DNA of 31,617 nucleotides from Parachlorella kessleri. Taxonomy: Eukaryota > Chlorophyta > Trebouxiophyceae > Chlorellales > Chlorellaceae. Under the pieces are notes generated by a model that saw only the letters and a program-made list of their open reading frames with translations, was not told where the DNA came from and ran no database searches. Within the stretch, counting starts at the first letter, position 1. Each line of letters begins with the position of its first letter. The stretch is from NCBI GenBank assembly GCA_001598975.1, contig BBXU01000916.1, forward strand, positions 1 to 31,617, written 5' to 3'. A program made the position numbers and the translations under genes. Shown here piece after piece: positions 21,803-31,617 of the stretch.

Positions 21803-24679
21803 CTACCTAGACCACTGCTGGGCCGCCTCTTCATGGTTCAGCAGGTCAACAATCGACTGGATCACTGGCCCCCCCACCTCTTCGAGCCTCACCCGCGGCC
21901 TCCTCACTTTCTCTTGGAGCAGCCCCTCCAGCGCTTGTCGCAGCTGCTTCACCAGCACCGCCGTCTGCGCTGGCGCCCTGCGCGCATCACATAGCCATGC
22001 ACTCATTTTGTGGCCAAGCACTCTTTCGAGACCGGCAGAGGCAATGATCACCAGTGGTCACACAGCGTACTGTGGGGTGTACCGCCCGCCATTCACTTCC
22101 AGAGGTGGGAACTGCCGGACATGGAGGCGGTCCGCAGCAGCAAGGTCGTATGGTCACAACCCAGCACTGCCCCAGATGGTAGGCAACGGATGGCTCGATG
22201 GGCTTGATATTGTACGAGCAGTAAGCAGCAGAGCTGCACGGGTTGGCAGCCACCTCCTGGGCTGGAGCAGCAAAGCTTCCTGCCCGCGGCCAGCCGCTCC
22301 CTCTCCCATCCTAAGGCCTACGATCACGCTGGTAGACCCTGCCTCCCTCCCTCCCGGGACTACACCCGCTGGCCGTCTCCTGCCCCAGGCCGCCTGACCC
22401 GCGCCCACGCCAGCAGCCCCAACACTTGGCCCAGCCTCAGGGCACCACAAAGGGCTTGCGGCGCCCCCCTCGTGCTGCAGCTCTCGTCTCCCATGCACCC
22501 ACCTGATGCGGATCCAGTCGCCCACCACGACGTAGCCGCCCTCATGCACCACGCGCAGCGAGCCGCCAAAGAGCAGGATGGCCATGGGGCTGATGGTGGT
22601 GCACTCACGCAGGAAGGACTTGGAGGTCCGCACCTGCACCCAGCAACCAACCAAACAAGGGCCACCTGTCATGCAGTGGATGCTCTGTTCTATCCAGGAA
22701 CACTGCAGGAGGGAGTCTTCGGTATAGATCTCCTGCAGGGCATTGGTGAACCAGGCCAGGCTGCACCCGGGCCACCCATGTAGCACGGCACCCACAGAGC
22801 TGCTCCGCCGCCACCCACAGGCAACCTTGTCTGCATGCCTGCCACCCAAGGCACGCTAGCTGCATCACCGCATCTTCTTCTGACGGCTGTCAGCCTCTCC
22901 GGGGCATCCCCACTCCATGGCACGGTCAGGCGGGTGCCAGGCACCGGTCAGGTTGCGTGCCAGGGGGGGGGGGGCCTGTGCACCCAGCAGCTCAAATACA
23001 ACAAGCAGCACTGAGCACTCGCCTTCTCCAGGTACGTGATGAAGGGGCGGTGGAAGTGCTGCGTCTCCAGCGGGTGGTTCAGCGAGGAAGGGTGGATGTG
23101 GACCTCCCCGGTCCCGTCGTGCCACCCGGGCCGCTTGCCTGGCAACAAGTGCGGCAGCAGCGGGTTTTCCAGGTCAGCATGGTGGCGCACCAGCCACCTC
23201 CTTCTACACAGTGAGTGGCCTGAGGTGCTCCCGCATGCAAAGGTGAAGCATGCAACTGCCAGGAAAGAGGGGTGCAGCTGGAAGTAGCACACCACCCTCC
23301 TGGCAGCACCTCGGGAGGACAAGGCAGCAGGGGCTGGCTCTGCTGCTGCCTTGGCATGGCCTGGGGTTGCCACTTTTAGGGCTAAATGGTTGCGCACTTG
23401 GAAGGCTTATTCGTTGCGCACCTGGGGCTGCCTCCTCGTCCATGACAGCAACATTGGGGTTGAGGGCAGCAAACAGCACCGCCTTGACCTGTATTAAGGG
23501 CAGCCACCGGGTGGGCTCAGAGAAGGTGCCATATTGCAGCTGCCAATGAGCATGCACTGCAGGAGTCGACACTTGCATGGCGCAGGGACGCACCACGGGC
23601 TGACCGTACCCCGGGGCCCTTGGCCTTCTATTCACGCTGTTGCCGGACAAGTATCTCGACAACACCTATTCTGCGCTCAACAAGTGCCCGTTAGCGGGCA
23701 GCAACGGTGCAAGCGAGCGAGCGAGCAAGCGAGCACCTGCCCATCACACCACTCACCACTGCAGGGAAGGAGGCATATCTGTTCCAGGGGGTGGCTTGAT
23801 CATCGAACCAGGCTTTGTGGGTGCTGCCCCGGCTGACCCTCCTCCCTCCATCGGCAGCGCCGCCTTGGCTGTCCCCGCTGCGGCCGTGTCTGTCTACAAA
23901 GCCGATGTCGACCAGCATGGATGCAAACTACACGCACCAAGGGGTATGGCAGTCATTGCTAGTCAAGCACAAGGCCCAACCCCTGGGTCAACTAGCAGAC
24001 GAACCCACCATGCTCACCATCGAATGCCCGCACTGCCTGTGCTTGCAAGACACACACATGCACAAGCCATGCGATCGACACAGCAGGAACCATGCATGGG
24101 AATGGGATGCGTCAGCCAGGAGGATGCCCCTCGAGGTGAGAACGTGACCAGGAGGTACAGGAACATCTGTCCTGTGGCACATTTGTGCGCATGTGGGGCG
24201 TCTCACCTGCTGCCTCATGTCTGCCAGCATGTCCAGTGTGGCCTCAGACAGGAAGTGCTTGCGGCTGTGCTGCCGCCCACCTGCTTGCAAGGGAGGGAAA
24301 GGGGGGGAAGGGGCTGGGAAAGGCACTCTCCGAGGCTGGCCTTTCCAATACCAACAAAACCATGGGAGCGCGTCAGAGTGTTGAAGGGCAGATAGGCTTT
24401 TTAGGGGCCAGGTGCACCACACAAAGCCTTCAACTGCCCCAACAGGAGGCTCTCCCGTCAGTTTGCGCCTGTGCATCCTGACATGTCCCCTTCCCTCAGA
24501 ACAGCCCCTCCCCCTCTCTCTCCCGCAGCTCCAAGCTTGCCTTGTGGCCCGCCCTCCCGCCGCGCAGCCAGCCAGCCATCAAACGCCGCAACCATCAGCA
24601 GGTGGTCTGACTGCTGCCCCGCCGCCACGCTGCCGCTGGTGGCGGACGCGAGGCCCCGCCTTGCACGGTCAGCAGCGTC
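21803..24679 (-). other. Helicase C-terminal region with OB fold
   Basis: Exons 24541-24679 ([16 protein letters not shown]), 24207-24280 ([17 protein letters not shown]), 23757-23927, 23422-23488 ([19 protein letters not shown]), 23023-23138 ([25 protein letters not shown]), 22503-22633 ([19 protein letters not shown]) and 21803-21977 ([20 protein letters not shown]). Exon 23757-23927 carries an extra Gly/Arg/Ser-rich stretch of about 30 residues before WNRYASFPA. Exons 24541-24679 and 23023-23138 end at GC donors (CAAG/GCAAGC and AAG/GCGAGT). Confidence 0.9.
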
Positions 24680-27600
24680 CTGCGTGACACCACCGAGCCG
24701 CCTTGGCCCTTGCTTTGGGTTAAAGTAGCTGCTTCTCGACTCTCCGCACGTTGAAAAGGGCAAGTGCTGTCGTATCAGTTACTGCTTAATCAACCCTAAG
24801 ATCTTCTGCCAAGTCCGGTACGCAAGACCCATTAATGCCCCAAACTGCTGCTGCATCCTACAGCCGCTGCATCATACATCCCACACGCCGCCACCAAACC
24901 CGGCCATTCTCCGGACATGTAACCCTTGCTACTCAATAAACTCGCCCCACATTGTCGCAACTTCTCATGCATGCCCACCTCTCTCCTTCCCGCCCGCCCC
25001 GCCCGCACCCACACATACCTGGTTGGCCTGGGAGGTGGAGAAGGGCGACTTGTATGAGAGGCACGCCGCCATGGTGAGTGCGGGGGACAGGCAGCCCAGC
25101 GAGGCGGCCAGCAGCAGCAGCTTCCCCACCCGGGCGTCCACCGGCAGCTGGGCCAAGTGATGGCCTGCGTTGAGCGGCAGCGGCAGCGGCAGGGTCGCGG
25201 TAAGGAGGCCCATCATCGGTGTGGGTCACAGTGGGGCCTTGCAGTGTGGCAAGGCCAGGTGCGGCAAGCTGTGCTGGACAGGTTCAGCGTGGCAGGGTCC
25301 CTAACAAGCTCGAGTCGATCTTGGGGCGCAGGGTGCTGCCCAGCTGTGCTGGGTCAGCTCATGCGGGCAGAGGCGCGAGCTACACCTCCACCCAGACCCT
25401 AGCCTGGCACTCAGCTCTTGCGCAGCTCACCTCAATCATAGTATGGATGAGTTGTCTATTCCCTGTTTCCTATATAGCCTGTGGGGGCTGCACTGCCCCC
25501 GCTGGGATTTAGCATGCATCACTTGAGGTGCAAGACGCCGTTGTGACTATCACTGTCACAGCAGCCCACCTAGCGGTGTGAGCTCCTCCTCGGCTGTCAG
25601 TGCCCCCACCTCCTGCAACGTCCTCACAGCCCCTGTGACCGACTTGTCGGGTGGCGGCTGCAGCACCCGGGCCAGGAAGGGGGCCGCCCTGCCCAGCCGC
25701 AGCAGGTGGATCTGGAGGACCAGCTCCTCAAGGGGCACGCGCACCATCTCGGGGGCCTGCCGGGGGGGTGGGGTGGCGTGCGGGGGCAGAAGGGGGGAGA
25801 AGGGGGGAGGGGCGCATAGACTTGGTGGTCGAGCGCAGGGTCTGGAGAAAAGTTGGATAGTAAGAGGGACACAGGATGAACCCCCGTCACACCGTACATC
25901 ACGTCTGGCGTGAGGGAAGCATGGCATGAGCGCAGCGCATGGGCCGTATGACTCACGCCCTGCTACCACCCACCCCGCACCTGGTACCTCCGCATCCGGT
26001 GCTCCAGCCGGTGGCGGGTGTACAGCCCATAGCAGACCCCCGGCCGCACCCTGCCCGCCCGCCCCCGCCGCTGCCGGGCCGACGCCGCCGACACCCAGTC
26101 CTCCACAAGCAGGGACATGCCGCGCCCAGCGTCGTACCGCCGCTCTTTGAGCTTGCCTGCAGTGGGGGAGCAGAGTCTGGAGAACGTCCTCAAGGTGCGC
26201 TTTCCAACCTGTTGGTCCCGGCCAAGTCCCCTGCCACCCTGGAGACAGTATACTCCCACGGTTTGCAGGAATAGGCGCCCTCCAACGGAGCTAAGGAGTG
26301 TGCAGGTGGTGAGCTCCTCCCTGTGGCTGGGCGGAGCGGCAGGCAAAGTAGTGGCTCGCGAGTGGGGAAGCAGCACCTTCTCGCCCACGATATGTGGACA
26401 TGGGCCAGGCGGCAAGTAAGCCAGGCACAAGTCTAGAAAGAGTCACACAAGAGCCGGCGCCATGCCAGTGTAGCGGCCAGCCGTTCTGCGTCATTAGACA
26501 ATGATGACACAGCTCGCTTCATCATCCATAGCGGTAACAGACCCGCGGCTGCCGACAGGTGCGCAACAATCCGCTCACTACATCCAAGTATACTCCCACC
26601 CAGCCTAGTCCACCATACACTTCACGTCTCCCACCAGGCTTTACCAAACCTGAACACCCATCAGAGCCGGGCGACACCTGGCCCACCTGATGAATCCACG
26701 CTGTCACCCACGACAATATTTATTTACAGTGGTACCTCTGATCACCTCTCCAAGTCCAAGCCCACCTGAGTCCACCACGTACACCACATCTTCAATGGTC
26801 AACGACGTCTCCGCAATGTTGGTTGCCAGCACTATCTTGCGCACGCCAGCCGGCGGCCGCTTGAAGGCCTGCAGCAGCGGGCAGCCTTTTCCCAGGTAGA
26901 GTGCCGCCCAGCACTGTACAGCTGCATGCCACAGCACAGCGCTGCACAGCGCAGCACAGCACAGCACAGCGTAGAAGCCTCTCTTCAGAGCAGGCAGACA
27001 GGAGGGGTGGTGGGAGGGACAGCAGGTGCACCTGCCCGGTGGCAAGCTGACTGGGTACATACATCAGTGAGCCATGCACACATAGCCACTGCCCCTCTTC
27101 CCCCTGCTGTGCTGGCGCTGTCCTCGCGCCCTGTTTCCTTGCGTCCTCCCTCCCGCAAGTCATGCTGCTTTGCCCGCCCTGGCCTTTCCCCCACCTGGCG
27201 CTGCTCCCCCGGGGACACCGTGGAGTGCAGGGGGACGAGCCAGTGGGCGTTGCCCCGGAACCGCCGCGAGCCAGCCAGCCGCTCATGCAGCGCAGTGATC
27301 TCCCCCATGCCTGCACTTTGCAGCAGCAGCCGTCGCAGCACCTGTTGAGGCCTGGGCCTGCGCTGAGGCCGTCCACGCACGTCCTTCCGTTGTTAGGCAT
27401 GCAGGAAGGATGGCTGGAAGGAGGACAACAGTAGAGGCCCTGGGAGTGCCAAGGCAATCGCACAAAAGGAGGGGGGGCGGGCAACATGAAGGCTGCTCAC
27501 ACAGACGTCGATTTTGGGTTGGCTGGTGTGAGGAGGGCTAAGTGTGGCTGATCAACCAGCAATGTGGCAACCACAAAACAAACAGCCGTCCCCAGCACCT

Positions 27601-30600
27601 GCCGCGCATTGGCAAGGTCAAAAGAGTCAGCACGCTCACCAGGATGAACCCAGGTACCACCTTGCCTCCTCTTACCCCTGCTGTTGTCCACCAACCGATC
27701 TCAAGCGCCTTGTAGCGGGTCCTCATAGGGCAGCTCCTCCGCCCCCAAAACAATTCCCCTCCCTCCCTCCCTCCCTCCCTCCCTCCCTCCCTCCCTCCCT
27801 CCCTCCCTCACCTGGCAAGAAGACCAGCACGGCCCCCTCCTCCTTCTCAGAGTCGATGTGTGCCACCAAGTCCTCCAGCAGGTCGTAGTCTATCCTGTCC
27901 TCGTCCAGACGAGCCAGGTTGCGGCGCGTGTGGGCGCTGCGGCAGGCAGGCAGGCAGGCAGGGCCAGGCGCCGCTGGGGCTTGGAAAACCGTGAGGGAGC
28001 CAGCTGCTGGGTGGGCAAGGCACAGTGAGCAAGGCGGTGGGAGAACTCCACATCCTCTGCAGCAGCGCATCCCTGGTGAGACTCGCTACCTCGTTCCTCA
28101 TGAATCCCACCTGGCGGCTCTGTACACACAACCAGCAACCAGGGACTGAAGAACGCATGGGCGGTGTCCAGCCTGTGAGGCGCTCACTCCACACCTCCCG
28201 CATGCGCAAAAGCCACCGCTGCAACACCCTCGACTGTCCAGTCGGCCGCACCACATACCTGTACCGGTCATAGTGGTCTTCCTGGTAGTGAGGGTTGAGC
28301 ACTCCAACGTCGGCCTCCGCATCGCCCCAGCCGCTCTGCAGGCACGCAAAGAAAGCGGCGTTGAGCCATGCATACACAGCGTTGTCATAGCAGTGCCCAG
28401 GTATGCAGCAGCAAGACCAAGGGGGGCGTTTGAGTACCATTGCCACTGCCAGAGCACAGCCCCCCATGTTAATCAAACCAAACCAATGGACCACCTCACA
28501 CCGCTACAACCCTGGGCATGAAAATCATGACCTACAGGGCTACCAACATAATGTGTCTCTCGCTCTCTGCTCGCACTACCTCGCCCCCTTTTTAACAACA
28601 CCTGTGCCCCATCTACCTTCCTCCTCCTCATGGCATGGCCTATCCAGAAGATAAGCTGCAAAGGTTCAGGAGACACACCCTACCCGGACTAGCGTCTGCT
28701 TGGAGGCGCCAGCCGTCTTGGCCACCCGCTGCTGCGCCCGCCTGTCATGGTTGGGCCGCAGCGCGGCTGGAGAGTCGGCGTCTAGCCGGTACCCTGAAGG
28801 CAGGCAGGGTAAACGGGCAGGGGCAGAGGTGAGCCGCAAGACCACATCCAAAGTCCAGGCTGCTCTGAAGGCGGAAGCCGAAGTATAGCAGTGAAAGCAA
28901 TGATGGCTCTTGCTCTATGCATCCAGAGCAACACCCAACCTGCCAAATCTCGGTGACACCATCAGGCAAAGAAACCAGGAGATACAACACCAGGCCTGCC
29001 GACAGCTGGCCAGCCAAGTCTCCTTGAGCCCAGCCCAGCACGCGCACCACACAGCTCAGGTCCAGGCTCTTACACACCTGCCAGCCAACCCTCAGCCTGG
29101 ACGGCCGGCCCTGCATGTGCAAACGCAGCATGCACGGCATGCATGCATGCACTTTCAACACAGACCGCCACCCCGACAGTGCTCACCTGTCAGCTCATAC
29201 ACGTCCTCAAGGCACAGCTGCTCCACCGGGAAGGTCCGCCCCTCAGCGTGCAACACGGGGCAGGGGGCCCCGCCGGGCCCAGCAAAATAGTCAGCGAAGA
29301 GGGACGAGTCCAGGGTCGCCGACATAAGAACCACCTTGAGGGGTCTGCCGGCTGCACGCCGGACCGAGACCAGGTCCCGCAGCAGCGCCATCAGGAAGTC
29401 CCCTGCAGAGAGAGGGCGTGTGGCAGGAAGTGACTAGTTGGGGGGCCCGCTCCGGGTGTGGCAAGGGTCAGTAGCTGGCCCGCAAAAGTAGGCAACAGGT
29501 GAGTGACCCAACCTGCGGGGATGGGGGAATGCTGCAGGACCAGGCCTGACAGGCGCCCGGCCGAGCTGCTGCGCGGTGGGTGGGTTACATGTGGGTGGGT
29601 TACATGTGGGCGTCTTAGGAGAGGCTGCCACTCCCCCACCAATATACCAGCGAGCTCATCCCGTGGATGGTGTCACACCTTGCAGGGTGCGCTCATGCAC
29701 CTCGTCCACCAGCACATGTGACACGCTGCGCAGCGCGGGGTCGCCCGCCAGCCGCCTCAGCAGGATGCCCGTAGTGCAGAAGAGCAGGCGGGTGGCTGAA
29801 GTCTGGGCAGCGTCCAGCCGCACATGGTAGCCAACCTGCCAGCGAGAGGGAAGGTGTGTGTGGTGGTGGTGGTGTGTGTTGGGTGTGTGTTTGTGTTAGG
29901 ATGGAGAGAAGGATCGTCTCGAGGCTGCAAGCATGGCGCGGGATCAAGGCTTGGGAGTGCAAGCAAAGCACATACCACAAAGCTAGGAGCGTGCATTGCC
30001 AGGAACCACGCTGGCCTTGCACCAAAGTGTCCTTCCCTCACGTTCACGCCTCCCTCCCTCCCTCCCTCCCTCCCGCCTAGCGGGCCTGTGCTGCCATTGA
30101 GACAACAAGTCGTGCACCACAGTGAAGCACAACGCAGCGCACCCCCAGCCTCCCAGGGCTACCGCTCACCCTGCAGCCCGGCTGGCCCGGCCCCGCCTCG
30201 CCCCTCTCCGCCGCAACCCGCTCCGCCACGCTGATGGCGGCGATGCGGCGCGGCTGGGTGCACACGATGCTGCAGGCGCCGCCCTCGCCGCGCAGCACGG
30301 CGTCCTCCAGAATGTACTGGGGCACCTGCGTAGGAAACACGTGCGGGAGAAAGCTGGATGGGGCACTGGAGTCACCCATAACGATAAAGCGTGATGTGTG
30401 TGACATGGGCACAGGTTGAGCTGCACGCTGTTCATACCGCCCAAGGGTGTTGCCTGCCAGGGACTTGACCTCTGCATGCTTGAGCATCATGACCCCAGTC
30501 AGACAGTCCCGATGTGACTTGTTCCATCAGCCTGCTGTACATGTACAACACAGAGTATGTGCTGGCACCGGGCATTCGTGTGCGAATGCCATGTCACTGC

Positions 30601-31617
30601 AGCAGTGGAAGGCTCCCACGCACCTGGGTGGTTTTGCCGGACCCTGTCTCCCCAGAGACAACAACCACGTCATGCTCTGCCAGCGCCTGCACCAGGGGCT
30701 GCTGAATAGCCACCACAGGCAACCTACAGCAGGGGGGCAGCCCCAACACCCCTGGCTGCCTGGCGTGCACTGTCAACCTGGCCGCACCCAAAAGCGTTCC
30801 AGCTGGCTAGATCGCCATAAACTCTCAGCCAGTGGACATGCCCCTGGTGGTGGCTGCTTCAGCCTTGGGACCCTGGGTTCAGTCCAGCACGGGCTGCAGC
30901 TAGCAGCCGCCCCACAGTCTCACGGAGCACTGCCAGCCTCACCCAGAACACTTCGCACAGGATGCCTGGTCTCACCACGACCACCCCTGCCATGCAGGCG
31001 GTCAAAACCCTTAGCACACAGGGTTCTGCAAACCCATGGATGTGCATGGGTACTGCATGAATCGTAATGGGGAACAACTTACTTGGCTCGGTCCTGCACC
31101 CAGCGTGCCCCCTCCTCGCTCTCCTGCCAGCGTCGCTGCTCGGCCTGCATGGCAGCGCCCTCACGCTGCGCCTGCTGTTCATCGCGCTGTGACTCAGCAG
31201 CGAGCTCCTACATGGGGAAGGCAGACTCCAGATCTTGCAGTGACCAGCAGGCAACCTCAGAGGACAAGCCCAGTGTCACTTCCGACATCACCTAGCCGGT
31301 CTCTGGTGCCGGCACCCGGCTGCACAGCCCAGCAGCTTTGAGGCCGGGAGGCCGCCAGGAGGTTGGCCGCTGCATGTATGTCCCCCTGCCCCTCCCCTCC
31401 TTTTGTATGCCTTGCCATGGGCCACCCCCTACCTTGCGCAGCTGCTCTGCCCAGCTGTCTGCACCCCCCTCTGAAGCCGCAGCACCCAGCCCGCCAGCAC
31501 TGCCGCCCCCTGGCTGTGCCCTTCCTTCCCCGCCTGCCAGCTCAGCTTGGCGCCTGCTGACCAGGGCCTCGGCAAATGCCAGCCTGGCAGCCTCATCCGC
31601 CTCCGCCGCCCTACCGG
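21803..31617 (-). CDS. DExH-box RNA helicase (DHX36/DHX57/DHX29 group), 5' end missing
   Basis: 21 exons visible, about 950 residues, running off the right edge; every junction agrees in phase. The protein unwinds RNA or RNA/DNA structures with ATP or other NTPs. In order: charged Ala/Glu/Gln helices, RecA1 with [24 protein letters not shown] and SAT; RecA2 with [12 protein letters not shown] and QRRGRAGR; winged-helix/HA2 (ratchet) exons; and an OB-fold region. The DEVH box and the C-terminal layout ([13 protein letters not shown], then SP.AILLFGG) place it with DHX57, DHX36, DHX29 and plant DExH3/DExH7, not with splicing DEAH proteins such as Prp22. Motifs specific to a subgroup would lie N-terminally, outside the window. 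Stop TAG at 21803-21805. Two introns need GC donors. Confidence 0.92.
25019..27936 (-). other. Helicase RecA2, winged-helix and ratchet (HA2) exons
   Basis: Exons 27812-27936 ([21 protein letters not shown]), 27195-27310 ([15 protein letters not shown]), 26766-26868 ([20 protein letters not shown], motif V), 25981-26156 ([23 protein letters not shown], motif VI with arginine fingers; CYGLYTRHR), 25570-25756 ([29 protein letters not shown]) and 25019-25164 ([31 protein letters not shown]). This is the standard order in the DHX36/DHX57 group. Confidence 0.93.
27757..27808. repeat. (CCCT)13 microsatellite at a helicase 5' splice site
   Basis: 13 perfect CCCT units. On the transcribed (-) strand this is (AGGG)13, starting 3 nt after the GT donor of exon 27812-27936. 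Four or more GGG runs separated by one A can fold as a G-quadruplex in the pre-mRNA. Confidence 0.95.
28259..30723 (-). other. Helicase RecA1 domain and following linker exons
   Basis: Exons 30624-30723 ([15 protein letters not shown], motif I), 30170-30325 ([27 protein letters not shown], motif Ia), 29679-29835 ([20 protein letters not shown], motif Ib; VDEVHERTL, motif II), 29187-29402 ([17 protein letters not shown], motif [16 protein letters not shown]), then the linker exons 28684-28793 and 28259-28335 with [12 protein letters not shown]. All catalytic residues are in place. Confidence 0.93.
30052..30074. repeat. (CCCT)5 tract in a helicase intron
   Basis: Five CCCT units plus CCC; on the - strand six GGG runs spaced by single A residues. 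It lies inside the intron 29836-30169 of the helicase gene and is a second G-quadruplex-capable tract in the same transcript. Confidence 0.9.
31083..31617 (-). other. N-terminal charged helical segment of the helicase
   Basis: Exons 31433-31617 (cut by the window edge) and 31083-31207. Ala/Glu-rich helix [18 protein letters not shown], a Gly/Ala-rich linker, then a probable coiled coil with many Gln, Glu and Arg ([20 protein letters not shown]) that runs directly into the first RecA domain. Similar long charged helices precede the core in DHX57-like and DHX29-like proteins. Confidence 0.75.

Noticed and set aside
21636..22397. 253-codon + strand open frame
   Set aside because: It lies opposite helicase exons 21803-21977 and 22503-22633 and their intron. 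It has Pro/Ser/Arg-rich shadow composition and no domain; the antisense helicase reading is decisive.
22963..22974. Run of 12 G as a functional signal
   Set aside because: Homopolymer inside the intron between helicase exons 23023-23138 and 22503-22633; its length may even be a sequencing artefact.
23640..24395. 251-codon + strand open frame
   Set aside because: Antisense to helicase exons 23757-23927 and 24207-24280, which encode recognisable family sequence; low-complexity composition.
26930..26975. AGCAC/AGCGC-type short tandem repeat as a CRISPR-like or satellite element
   Set aside because: Short imperfect microsatellite inside a helicase intron; no spacers and no regular long unit.
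29850..29905. GT-rich tract as a promoter or recombination element
   Set aside because: Simple (GT/GGT)n microsatellite in an intron of the helicase gene, without further structure.

Overview
The window is nuclear DNA of a eukaryote, most likely a green alga (Chlorophyta). It is GC-rich, its genes are cut into many short exons by introns of roughly 50-400 nt, and TGTAA motifs (the green-algal polyadenylation signal) lie just past two of the gene ends. Exons were placed by hand from reading frame, splice consensus and phase agreement. No tRNA, rRNA, CRISPR array or recognisable transposon was seen.

Layout, left to right. (1) 160-1954, + strand: 3' half of a gene of the PLA2G7/PAFAH2 platelet-activating-factor acetylhydrolase type. 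(2) 2201-15228, - strand: a gene of about 34 exons for a protein of about 2,330 residues. Its N-terminal half is a Brahma/SWI2-type SNF2 chromatin remodeler (HSA region, two-lobed ATPase, SnAC-like region). Its C-terminal half carries a long low-complexity linker with a pure polyglutamine tract, two Tudor-like domains and a paired LxxxVFG motif, where plant and animal BRM proteins usually carry a bromodomain. (3) 15627-18042, + strand: a complete SurE-family phosphatase gene, divergent from the remodeler across about 400 bp. (4) 19425-20015, + strand: a probable intronless gene for an unrecognised 196-residue protein with a basic nuclear-localisation-like stretch. (5) 21803-31617, - strand: a 5'-truncated gene for a large DExH RNA helicase of the DHX36/DHX57/DHX29 group, 21 exons visible, all with consistent phases. 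The stretches 18043-19424 and 20016-21774 show no convincing gene.

The genes do not form a pathway. The main point of interest is the remodeler: exon phases tie a BRM-type motor to tandem Tudor-like modules, suggesting a reader of methylated histone (or methyl-arginine) marks in place of an acetyl-lysine reader. A second theme is splicing: at least five, probably six, of about 63 inferred introns need GC-AG borders to keep the frame, two of them at the same place in the two Tudor copies. In-frame stops in the introns or exon ends after the motor and after Tudor 1 could give shorter isoforms. The helicase gene has two (AGGG)n intron tracts able to form G-quadruplex RNA, one starting right at a 5' splice site.
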